Source of the DNA: Reclinomonas americana ATCC 50394
Taxonomy: Eukaryota > Jakobida > Jakobea > Jakobida
Assembly: GCA_048213135.1 (NCBI GenBank)
Contig: PS015321.1
Location: forward strand, 1 to 39,941
Length of the DNA stretch: 39,941 bases
Direction: 5' to 3'
The translations under genes were made by a program, and so were the position numbers. The notes beneath the pieces were generated by a model that ran no database searches, was not told the DNA's origin, and saw only the letters and a program-made list of their open reading frames with translations. Positions within the stretch are counted from its first letter, which is position 1, and every line of letters starts with the position of its first letter. Below, piece after piece: positions 22,174 through 31,643 of the stretch.

Positions 22174-23139
22174 TGTGTGTCGTGTCNNNNNNNNNNNNNN
22201 NNNNNNNNNNNNNNNNNNNNNNNNNNNNNNNNNNNNNNNNNNNNNNNNNNNNNGGTGGGGGAGGGAAGGGGGGGAAGGCGTGGGCTGCTGTCAGTCGAAG
22301 CACGCCTTTCTCTGTCTCTCGATTTCATTGCACGACAGCACGCCTTGGAATCTCTGTCACAGACTCTGGCTTGTGTCATCTTCCGTTGTGTTCTTCACTC
22401 TCTCGTTTTCAAGCACGCGCTGTGATGCCCTCTTGTTTCTCAATACGACAGCGCATCTTCGGATCTCTGTCACGGACTCTGTCTTGAGTCATCTTCATTT
22501 TGTTCATCTCTCTCCTCGTACACAAGCGCATGGTGTATTTAGCTCGACAGCGCACCTCGAGGTCTTTCACGCAGACTCTGTCTTGCGTGATCTTCATGTG
22601 TTCATCTCTCTCTCGTACACAAGCACACGCTGTATTTAGCTCGACAGCGCACCTCGAGATCTTTCACGCAGGCATCATCTTCGTTGTGTTCATCCTCGTA
22701 CAGTGGCACGCGCTGCGATTCCCTCTTGTTTCTCAATTCGACAGTGCGCCGCTGGATCTTTGCCACAGACTCTCTCTTGAGTCATCTTCGTCGTGTTCAT
22801 CACTCTCCCTCCTCGTACACTAGCACACGCTGTGATTTCCTCTCGTTCTCGTAGCTCGACAGCGCACCTTGGGTTGTGTGCCACAGTCTCTGTCTTGCAT
22901 GACCTTCATTTTGTTCATCTCTCTCTCCTCGTACACAAGCACACGTTGTGTACCCTCTCGTTCTCTTAGCTCGACAAGTGTACTTGGGATCTTTGTCACA
23001 GACTTTGTCTTGCGTCATCTTCATTTTGTTTATCGCCCTGTCAATCTCTCTGGGTCTCTCTCTCTTTCTCACTTTCTCTCTCTTTCTCTCTCTCCTCATC
23101 AATCTCCCTCTCACTTTCTCCCCTCCGTCACTCCCGCAG
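21572..23139. other. Region 5' of the SNARE exons: spacer, GA tract, gap and minisatellite
   Basis: A TATAAAA word lies at 21642. An ATG GAG TCG followed by GTAATT at 21669 could be a first exon, but its phase does not match the exon at 23140. A (GA)n run occupies about 22107-22170, then a gap at 22187-22253. The upstream SNARE exon(s) must lie here or in the gap; I could not place them. Confidence 0.5.
22280..23050. repeat. Minisatellite of about 105-115 bp units, roughly seven copies
   Basis: The consensus words CTTG.GTCATCTTC, TTGTTCATCTCTCTC, CGTACACAAGCACACGCTGT, AGCTCGACAGCGCAC and CACAGACTCTGT recur in the same order at starts near 22370, 22478, 22582, 22672, 22778, 22893 and 23008. 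The array ends about 90 nt before a SNARE exon and is presumably intronic. Confidence 0.85.
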
Positions 23140-24452
23140 AGCTGAACGACGAGCTGCAAGTGTTCCTCACCCAGACCAACGCGGAAATCAAGAGAGCGCA
23201 AGACATTTTGAAGCAGCTCGATGCCGAGAACAAGTTGCGTCGTAATAATCCTCCTGTTACCTTCCCCCCGGTCGCTCATTCGCCATTCTTTTCTCTTCGC
23301 AGCGCCTTCAAGGGTGGTTCTGGCGAGAAGCGCATGCGTGAGAGCCAGTTTGCCATGCTGGTGCGCACGCTGGCGGCCAAGACACGAAGGGTGCAGGAGT
23401 CGGAGGGCGAGGCGCTGATGCGCTACCGCACTCGCCTGAAGGAGGAGATTCATATTGGTGCGTGACGTGAGTGACGAAGAGTGCAGGTCGCTTTTCTTCT
23501 TGCTCCTATGGATTGTTGATGTCTCGCTCTTCTCTCTCTCTCTCAGTCTTCTCATTCTCTCACTCTCCCCCGCTTTACTCCTCCTCCCTCGTTGTTTCTC
23601 TCTCTCTCTCGCTCTGCCCTCCTCACTCTGTTCCCCCTTCCTCCCAACTCCGCTCACGGTGGTTCTCTCTCTCGCTCTGCTCCTTTCTACCCTTCCACCC
23701 TTCCCCTTGCCCCTTCCTCCTTCCCCCCTCCCCCTTTGCCCCTTCCTCCTCCTTCCTCCTCCTTCCTCCGTCCTCCTTCCCCACCTCCCCCTTTGCCCCT
23801 TTCCCTTCCTCCCCCTTCCTCCCCCTTCCCCTCACCCTTTCCCTCACAATCTCATCGCAGCCGACCCGACTGCCTCGGAGGAAAAAGTCGAGCAGTACCT
23901 CAACGCCGGCCAGTCGCAAGTGTTCGCCGACATGCTCTTCTCCAACTCGGCCACCGCGCACACCATCAAGACCACGTACGAAATGGTGAGCCGCTATGTC
24001 TGTGTTGATGTCTTGAAGCCGCTGGTGCGTGTGCTCAAAACAACTCCTGTTGTTTTCTTTTGCCTGCAGGCCGTGGAAAAGTACCGCGATTTGCTTCAGC
24101 TCGAGCAGAGTCTGGAGGAGCTGCACGAGGTGTGTGTGTGTTGCATCCGTGTCATCATCGTAGTCATTTTCCTTGCGCCCCTTGCCTGACCTCGTCGTGG
24201 TGCAGCTCTTTGTGGATTTCAGCAACTTGACGTTCCAGCAAGGCGCCGCCGTCGACCAGATTGCCGCCAACATTGAGAAGGCCGACAATTATGTGGCGCA
24301 GGGCACGCAGGCCCTGTACGATGCCAGGAAGCATCAGAAGAAGGCCCGCAAGTTGGTGAGTGTGGGATGCGGGAGCGGTGGAGTGGAGCTTGTCGTACAC
24401 ACAGTGCTCACTGACACACGTCGTCGCGCAGATGTGCTGCTCTATGATGTGA
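23140..24452 (+). CDS. Syntaxin-1-like Qa-SNARE with a CCSMM C-terminus, 5' end missing
   Basis: Exons are 23140-23233, 23303-23457, 23861-23985, 24070-24129, 24206-24355 and 24432-24452, all phase-consistent. The order matches syntaxins: part of the Habc bundle (RMRESQFAMLVRTLAAKTRR), an EEKVEQYLNAGQSQVFADML segment like syntaxin EDMLESGNPAIF, then the SNARE helix SLEELHELFVDFSNLTFQQG and IAANIEKADNYVAQGT. The zero-layer Gln is in FQQG, as in other Qa-SNAREs. Instead of the usual transmembrane helix after KARK, the last exon encodes M-C-C-S-M-M and a stop. CSMM fits a CaaX box with a neighbouring Cys. Using the alternative acceptor at 24413 also stays in frame and gives the same end. The expected role is membrane fusion at the target side. 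The first coding exon(s) are upstream and not identified. Confidence 0.85.
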
Positions 24453-24572
24453 CGAGGGCTGCATGCACTATTTCGGGGGTCGCATGTGCCGTGTTTTCTT
24501 TTCTTTACAGGGGTGTTGGTTTCGATGAATGCAAACTTTGTTCTTTTTGTTCAAAAATCGCGCGTGTACATG

Positions 24573-24985
24573 CCTTGATTTCCTCCTCAACAACCCCGTC
24601 GTCTCTGGTAATGTTCTTCGTCCGCGTGCTCTGCGATTCGGTTGTTTTTCCACTCACTCGTGCAGCATTGGTGATGAGCTCGCCTGGGTATTATTACACT
24701 CAGCGGTGTCTTGATTTCCTCCTCAAATCTGCGAGGCTTGTCATTTCGCCTCCGGTAATGTTCCTCGTCCGTGTGCTCTTAGATGCGGTTGTTTCTCACT
24801 CGCTTGTGCAGCATAGGTGATGAGCTCGCCTGGGTATAATTACACTCAGCGGTGCCTTGATTTACTCCCCAAACAAGCTGCGAGGTCGCCCCCGGTAATG
24901 TTCCCTCGTCCGCGTGTTCTTCGATTCGGTTGTTTCTCCACTCACTCGTGCAGCATTAGCGACGAGCTCGCCTGGGCTCAGCTTG
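24573..24985. repeat. Tandem exon/intron-like unit, about 145 bp, three copies
   Basis: Each unit has a donor-like GTAATG (24608, 24755, 24895), about 55 nt ending in GTGCAG, and then CATTGGTGATGAGCTCGCC or a variant. The last copy runs into a Pro-rich open stretch (24957-25199). Units are 147 and 140 nt apart. Confidence 0.85.
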
Positions 24986-25199
24986 TCCACCGTTCCCCCG
25001 TCGCTGCGTCGTTGCCACCTCCTTCTCCGCCTCCCGCGGCTCCCGCACCGGCAATCAAGGCACCACCACCAGCAACAGCACCGCCAGCAGCTCCACTTGG
25101 CTTCCTCACCTGGCAGCCACCATCGCTGTTCGCTGGCCACTCGTGTGACGACGACTTTTCTACGCCATTTGACCCGTTGTCTACGAGGTCGATACTGGT
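24957..25199 (+). other. Putative exon, Pro/Ala-rich or His/Gln-rich depending on frame
   Basis: This stretch is flanked by a GTGCAG acceptor and a perfect GTGAGT donor. Two + frames are open. One reads SISDELAWAQLV and then a Pro/Ala-rich linker. The other is His/Gln-rich and would join in phase to the ankyrin exon through the acceptor before 25505. Which one is used cannot be decided, so this may be the 5' part of the ankyrin gene or untranslated. Confidence 0.35.
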
Positions 25200-25485
25200 G
25201 AGTTTTCCGATATTTCTCGAAGTTGCGTTGTCCATTCCTCGCCCTTCCCCTCGCCTTCCACTTTACTTAATGTTTGAGCAGGCTTTTATATATCACACAC
25301 GATCTCGAGCCTGTCACAAAATGAGCTTGCACCTTCGTCCTGTCCCATACGACCGTTGGAACACAACACAGGAGCACTTGTCTCTCGCAGAATGAGGTGA
25401 GATTGGTCGACAGTGATGGAGACACACACGCGCTTCATTCGTCCACAATCACAATCACATTGTTCGCTCACAATCAGTTTTCCTC

Positions 25486-26110
25486 ATGATCACTCCAATG
25501 TGCAGTGCCCCGCGACAGAGTCCATTGGAGATGGCCTTGCTCGGCAACGTGCAAGCACTGCGCGACTTGGTGGCACACGAAGGCACCTCGCCTCTCCTCG
25601 AGGTGAACGAGCTGGGCCAATCCGTGTTTTTCGCGGCCGCCACCGAAGGCCAGCTTGCTGTATTGGAGTATCTTTGGGAGGAGAGCGGAGTTGGCCCACA
25701 GCTTGCATTGCACGTTGGCGCCGATGGAGTCACGCCACTGATGATTGCCTCGAATTACGGGCACTTAGACGTCGTTGAGTGGTTGCTCGCGGATGAGAAA
25801 CGGTGTCCGCCGGCAATGGTTCGCGCAGTGACCCGCGAAGGCGACTTTTACCCGCAGTCCACTGCGCTGCATTATGTGGCGGGCTCCAGTGGTGACGAGG
25901 GAATTGTGCGGCTCCTTGCCACTCGGTATCCGGACCTCATTCCGATGGTGAATGAGCAGGGCAAGACGGCGGCTCAGTGGGCGCGTGACGATCACAAGAC
26001 GGCGTTGGCCGAGCTGATCGAGTCTCTGTATCCGGGGGGTGAGTCACGCATGTTTGTCTGATCATCAACTCTTGCTCATGCTTCTGTGTGCTGCAGCACC
26101 CCCGTCGTGA
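25486..26110 (+). CDS. Ankyrin-repeat protein
   Basis: The first exon starts at ATG 25486 and ends at 26038 with a GTGAGT donor. A 14-nt final exon (26097-26110) adds A-P-P-S and a TGA, giving about 188 residues. Four to five ankyrin-type helix pairs are seen: SPLEMALLGNVQALRDLV, GQSVFFAAATEGQLAVLEYL, GVTPLMIASNYGHLDVVEWL, STALHYVAGSSGDEGIVRLL and GKTAAQWARDDHKTALAELI. These are protein-binding scaffolds; no catalytic domain is present. An acceptor (GTGCAG) at 25504 allows the exon to begin at 25505 and be spliced to the upstream Pro- or His/Gln-rich exon, in which case the ATG at 25486 is not used. Confidence 0.75.
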
Positions 26111-26657
26111 GCGGAGAGCTAGCGCGCAGTGTTCCCTGTCTGCAAAGAGTGTGACTGACGATGAGCAGTGAGACAACCGCTGCCATCAAGGCTGGTATTT
26201 GTGTGCTGCAGGCTTGCACACTCAATATACCTGCTGTTGCCTGTGTTGTTGGCGAATGTACGCGAGTGCAGGAAGGTCATCTCGTCGCCGTTTCTGGCCA
26301 TGGCGCTCGCTCAAGGTGGTAGTCGTCATGCAGCTGTGCTGCTGTTTCAATCAAGACGTGCCCTGCACGACCTCGGAAAAACGCAGAGCGTCTATGCAAG
26401 TGCGTCAAATCCGCTGGTCAACCTCGCTCATGCAGTGAAGATCGCAGTTCTCGCTGCTACTTGCTTGGATCGATATCGAGAGCGAACACACACTCAAGAC
26501 TTGTGCTGTGCTGATGTTTTGGATATGGTTGGACTTGGTCAGCAAGACAGCTGTTGCTTGTTTGCTGGTGATGTGTTGTCAAGGCCGACGCTCGAACACG
26601 CATCAATATCGGTCATGTCCGCTCGCCCTCGCTTTTATTGTTTCGTTGTTTGTGACG
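26111..26657. other. Intergenic space upstream of alkB-like gene
   Basis: This lies between the ankyrin stop and the AlkB start on the same strand. A short TCGCCGTTTCTGG word at about 26286 recalls motif B but is too weak to call. No gene is seen. Confidence 0.5.
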
Positions 26658-27286
26658 ATGAAGAGCGCGCGCAAGCCCACCACCTCTGTGAGCAAGCCCA
26701 CCACCTCCCACGGCGACGACTCTCCCCCGTCCTTTGTGGCGGCACTCACCTACTTTTTTGTGCCTCTCTTTTTCCCGCTCTGCACCGTGTGGTCCTTCCA
26801 CCACACGGGCGGAGGTGGCGCGTGGACGTTCCTCTCGTTTGGCATCTCGTTTGTGCTGGTGCCGCTGATGGATCTGCTCATGGGAGAGGACAAGTCGGGC
26901 CCGTTCTCGGAGAAGCAGGTGGAGGCCATGAATGAGCGGTGAGTGTGAGAGGGGGAGGATATGAGGGAGAGAGGGGAGAAGGGGGGAGAAGGGGGGAGAG
27001 GGAGAAGGGGGGATAAAAGAGAGAGAGAGAAGAGAGAAAGGGTGAGAGAGAAGGGAGAGTGATGATTGAGAAGAAAGGAAGAATAAGGAAGCGGGAAAGA
27101 GAGATTGAGAGCGTGAGATTGAGTGTGTGAAGAGAGAAGAAAGAGAGAGAGAGAGAGTGAAAGAGTGAGAGAGGCGAGAGAGCAGGGAGAGAGAGAAGAG
27201 AGATGCAGAAGGACATGAATACTCTTTGCTCAGTGTCACCCTTGCTCCCCTCTCACTCCTCTCTTTCTCCCCTTCTCTCTCCCCTT

Positions 27287-27331
<45 letters not shown>

Positions 27332-27720
27332 CTCTCTACTCGTCTACGTTACGTACTACGTACGTACGTACGTACGTACGTACGTACCGTACGTACTACT
27401 ACTACTNNNNNNNNNNNNNNNNNNNNNNNNNNNNNNNNNNNNNNNNNNNNNNNNNNNNNNNNNNNNNNNNNNNNNNNNNNNNNNNNNNNNNNNNNNNNNN
27501 NNNNNNNNNNNNNNNNNNNNNNNNNNNNNNNNNNNNNNNNNNNNNNNNNNNNNNNNNNNNNNNNNNNNNNNNNNNNNNNNNNNNNNNNNNNNNNNNNNNN
27601 NNNNNNNNNNNNNNNNNNNNNNNNNNNNNNNNNNNNNNNNNNNNNNNNNNNNNNNNNNNNNNNNNNNNNNNNNNNNNNNNNNNNNNNNNNNCTCTCCCTC
27701 TCGTGTCGTCGTCTTCGTCT

Positions 27721-27759
<39 letters not shown>

Positions 27760-27773
27760 CTTCTTCTTCCTTC

Positions 27774-27804
<31 letters not shown>

Positions 27805-29210
27805 TCCTCTGTCACAGCAGGATTTTTTGTCACGAAAGATGCAGAAATTCCTTCGTTACCCCGCGCCCTTCTCACTCTTCTCACTCTTTTCCTCTCAAGT
27901 CTCATTCCTCCCCTTCTCTCACATTCCTTTTCCTCTATTCTCCCTCCTCTCTCTCTCTCTCTCCCTGCCTCTGCACGAAAGATGCACATATTCCGTGATT
28001 TCCCCGCGTGCTCACTCTTCCCACCTTAGCCCCGAATTCCGCTACATTTGCTACCTGTGGGTCCCGATCAACATTGCGCTGGTCATGTGGGGCTGCTGGC
28101 TGGCCGGCACTGGCCGTCTCTCCGCGGTCGAGTTTATGGGCCTGTCGCTCTCGATCGGCCTCATCAACGGTGGCTCGTTCACTGTCGCCCACGAGCTGTC
28201 GCACCAAAAGGACGAGCGGTGGCTGTCGGATGTGATTCTCTCTGTGTCGGCGTACATGCACTTTTCGATTGAGTTGCGTGGCCACTTTAGCTGACAGCGG
28301 CGACGATTTTGTGCTGATGACGCGGTGCCAGGCATCCGCTCGGGCACCACGTGAATGTGGCCACTCCCGAGGATCCGGCGTCGGCGCGCTACAAGGAGTC
28401 GTTCTACCAGTTCTGGCCGCGCACCGTCAAGGGCAGCTGGCTGTCTGCGTGGAAGATTGAGAAGACGGTTCATCTCAGATTCCTCTCCTTCTTCTGCCCC
28501 CCTTCTCTCTCTCTCTCCCCCTTACTGAGAGCATCGCACAGCGCCTGGAGAAGCTGCATTTGCCCGTGTGGAGTGCACACAACCGCATGTTGTGGTACAT
28601 TGTGGCGCCGGCCAGTATTGCTGTCGGCGTGTTGGTGGCGCTGGGTGTCATGGGCCTCGTTTTCTGGGTCTACCAGGCGTTCCTGTCGTTCACCGTGTTC
28701 GAGGTGAGTGTGACGCACACAGCAGGCAAGATGATGTTTCTGCACTAACCGTGCGCCGCCTCAGATCATCAACTACGTCGAGCACTACGGCCTCGAGCGC
28801 AAGCGCCTGCCCGACGGGCGTTACGAGCCGGTGGGAGTGCAGCACTCGTGGAACAGCAACACCCTCGTCACGAACTACATTTTGCTGAAGTTGCCGCGCC
28901 ACTCGGATCACCACATGAATGCGTGGCAGGTTGGTGTTCCGTGTTGCCGTCCTCGCTTCTCATACATACGTGCTCACCATTTCCTTCTCTCTCACACCCG
29001 CACAGAAGTACCAAGCGCTGCGCAACTTGGAGGGTGGTCCCGAGCTGCCGGCCGGTTACTCAGGTACATTGATTCCCTCTCTCAAAAACGCTGTCCAGCT
29101 CACTCCCCACATCCTGCACAGTGATGACGCTCCTGGCTCTGGTGCCGCCGCTGTGGTTCAAGATCATGAACCCGCGTGTCGAGGCTTGGCGTGCCAAGCA
29201 CCTGGCGTGA
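26658..29210 (+). CDS. alkB: AlkB-type integral-membrane alkane 1-monooxygenase, 7 exons, 381 aa
   Basis: Exons are 26658-26938, 28030-28272, 28332-28467, 28530-28703, 28765-28929, 29006-29063 and 29122-29210, summing to 1146 nt in phase. The His clusters of the non-haem diiron hydroxylase are all present: H-E-L-S-H at 148-152, E-H-P-L-G-H-H at 175-181 and R-H-S-D-H-H at 323-328. The AlkB-specific N-Y-V-E-H-Y-G-L at 281-288 and the HSWN motif at 305-308 are also there. This combination separates AlkB from fatty acid desaturases. About six hydrophobic helices are seen (for example 26-49, 54-76, 97-118). The C-terminus ends in the typical PPLWFKIMNPR plus a short tail. The reaction is terminal hydroxylation of medium-chain alkanes or related chains, using electrons from rubredoxin or ferredoxin; no such partner gene is in the window. 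The 1.09-kb first intron holds a gap and repeats. Confidence 0.93.
27291..27406. repeat. (CT)n then (TACG)n repeat in alkB intron 1
   Basis: A CT run is followed by TACGTACGTACG-type sequence to 27400 and (TAC)n up to the gap at 27407. TACG repeats are self-complementary and can fold into a perfect hairpin, a likely reason for the assembly break. Confidence 0.9.
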
Positions 29211-29482
29211 TGGAATCAACTACTTTTCGCCTTCCAATCACAATGCAGTGAAGGCAACACCCTCTCCCTGTCGTTGACCAAATACGGACACTGTTGTATT
29301 TTTTCTCCCTTCACACAAACCGAAACCATCAAGCGACACACAGATATGACAACACCCACGCACGTTGCAAGCGCCGCGGGAGGGGGGGAATACGATGAAA
29401 AAAAGAATGAGACACTCTCATCAGGCACACGAGAAAAAAAGAGAAAAAGGGCACTGGCTTCCGCGATTTGGGGGTAGGAAAG

Positions 29483-31590
29483 TTAGAGTGTGAGCGCGTT
29501 GAATGCCGAGCGGCTCTTGCGGCACACGCTGGGCCCGATCTCGTCGTACTCCTCCTTCTTGACGACCCAGTTGACAAAGTGTGGCAGCGTGGCCAGCTGG
29601 CTACCGCCGCACCACACGGCGTATCGCTGGAAGTCGTGTGAAATGACGTTGACCTCGATTTCGGCGACCTAATAGGGGGGAGAGAAGGGGGAAGTGAGGG
29701 GAAGAGAAGAAAGGGACAAAGGGGAGAGAAGGGGGAAGAGAAGGGGGAGAGAAGGGAAGAGAAGGGGAGAGAAGAGGGAAGGGGAGGGGAAGGGGAGGGA
29801 GAGAAGGGGAAGAGAGAAGGCGAGGGGAAGAGAGAAGAGAAGAGGGAAGAGAAGGGGAAGAGAAGGGGGAGAGAAGGGAGAAGAGAAGGGGGAAGGGGAG
29901 GGGAAGAGAAGGGAGAAGAAAAGGGGAAGAGAAGGGGAAGAGAAGGGGAGAAGGTGAAGAAATGAAAGCGAGGAGAGGGGACGGGCGAGGGAGAGAGAGA
30001 GAGAGAGAGATAAGAACTGATCGCGCGCAACAGCAGTCTGCTTTCACAATGTAGCCGTCCACTCGCTCGTCGAATTCCAACGCGTCGTGCCCTCTCACTT
30101 TTGGCTTCTCTTTCAATATTTGCACTCAGCACACACTCGACGAGTCTGCGTCCTCTGCCTCTCGCTTTCTCTCTTACATTCGCACTCACTTACGCCTCAC
30201 TCAACGTGCGCTCTCTCTCTTCTATGCACCCATGCGCTCGCTTCTGCGTGGCATTTCAGATATCTGACAAGTCGATTACTTCGTCCTCTCGCTTTCTCTC
30301 TAACATTCGCACTCACTCTCGTGTCAAAGTAGAGAGTAAGAGAGCAAGAGCGTTGAGCGAGCATACTCAAAGAACACATGGAGAGAGCGAGAGAGGAGGA
30401 AACAGACTCGTCGAGTGCACGCATCACAGATGTCACTTCACACTCAACGAGGTTGCTCATCTTTCTCTCTCTCTCACTCACTCACAGTGTTCCTCAGTCT
30501 TGCTCATCCACACGCTCGTTCATCCGAGCGGTGCAACAGACGCCTCTCTAATTCTCTTTGCTCTCCTCCCCTCCTTCCCCACCAATTCCTACTCTCCCTA
30601 CGCAACAGCAGCTGCGCTTCCTGGGCGCACACCGGCACGCGCCATGCTTCGCTCAATGCGCTCATTCACAATGTGCTTGATGTCGCGCTGCAGGCGCTTG
30701 TCAAAGTTGCTGAACATGGTGGAGCCGCCCGAGAGCACAATATTCTGCCGTTATACAAGAGCGCACGAGAGAGTGAGCTGCTGCCGTGAGAGACCGCGGG
30801 CATTGCTGCATACGACGACTCAGCACCTTGTACAGTCCTCGTCGGTAATCAATGGGGCACGATTGAATCGCCTGGTCGACCACTTCTGGCAGTGCCGTGG
30901 TGAAGTCGGAGCTGAAGATTTCCGGCGAGAAGAAGAGTTCGGGGCCGAGGAATTGCTCAAAAGCCACGTCGAATGTGAAGGACTGGTGACAGCAGTGAGC
31001 GTGAGATGAATGAAGAGAGGAGGACATATAATATAACCCATCGCAAACAAACCTCTCCGCGCTGTGTCTTGGAGGTGTGCTTCTTGACCTTAGAGGGGTC
31101 CGTGTCGAAGGCGGCAAACTCGGACGCCAGATCTCTGCACACGTACGAGTACTCCTCCTTGACCTTTTGTGCCACGCTCAGAGCATCCTCGGATGGGATG
31201 GTCTTCTCGCGCTCCATCAGCAGCTGGCGCACGAAGCGGGTGATGACGTTGCCGGCCATGGGGATGTGCTTGATGGCGGCGCCAATGACGAAGCCGTCGG
31301 CCTGTGGAAAAGGGAAGGGAGGTGAGACGGAGTGGAAGGAGAACAAGGGGGAGGGGGACGAGAGAAAGGAAAACAAGGGGATTCGTGGATTCGAGTCTCA
31401 TCTCGCTACTTCCACAGCTCTGTCTTCACATGCTTTATCGCCATATCTTACAACTGCATATCCTTTGGTCTGGTGCACAGCAATCGCGTCCTCTGCATCT
31501 GCTTCACCACTCCTACTCAGCCATTTACAAAACGACCTAAACTCGTCAGCTTCTGAGGAAAAAGGAAACGTCAGGCGTTTTGAGTAGTTC

Positions 31591-31643
<53 letters not shown>

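Noticed and set aside
22280-23050. Regular spacing of repeats as a CRISPR array
   Set aside because: Units are 100 bp or more, continuous and degenerate, without unique spacers, and the genome is eukaryotic.
22869-23139. Plus frame running into the SNARE exon from the minisatellite
   Set aside because: The frame is open by chance through the repeat; a clear CGCAG acceptor at 23139 marks the exon start.
25413-25778. Arg-rich + frame overlapping the ankyrin exon
   Set aside because: It is a shadow of the ankyrin frame.
26168-26935. Long + frame starting upstream of AlkB
   Set aside because: It reads the spacer and then the wrong frame of AlkB exon 1; the AlkB start at 26658 explains the coding signal.
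26658-29210. Bacterial contamination as the source of AlkB
   Set aside because: Six introns with host-type splice sites and flanking eukaryotic genes on the same contig pieces argue against it.
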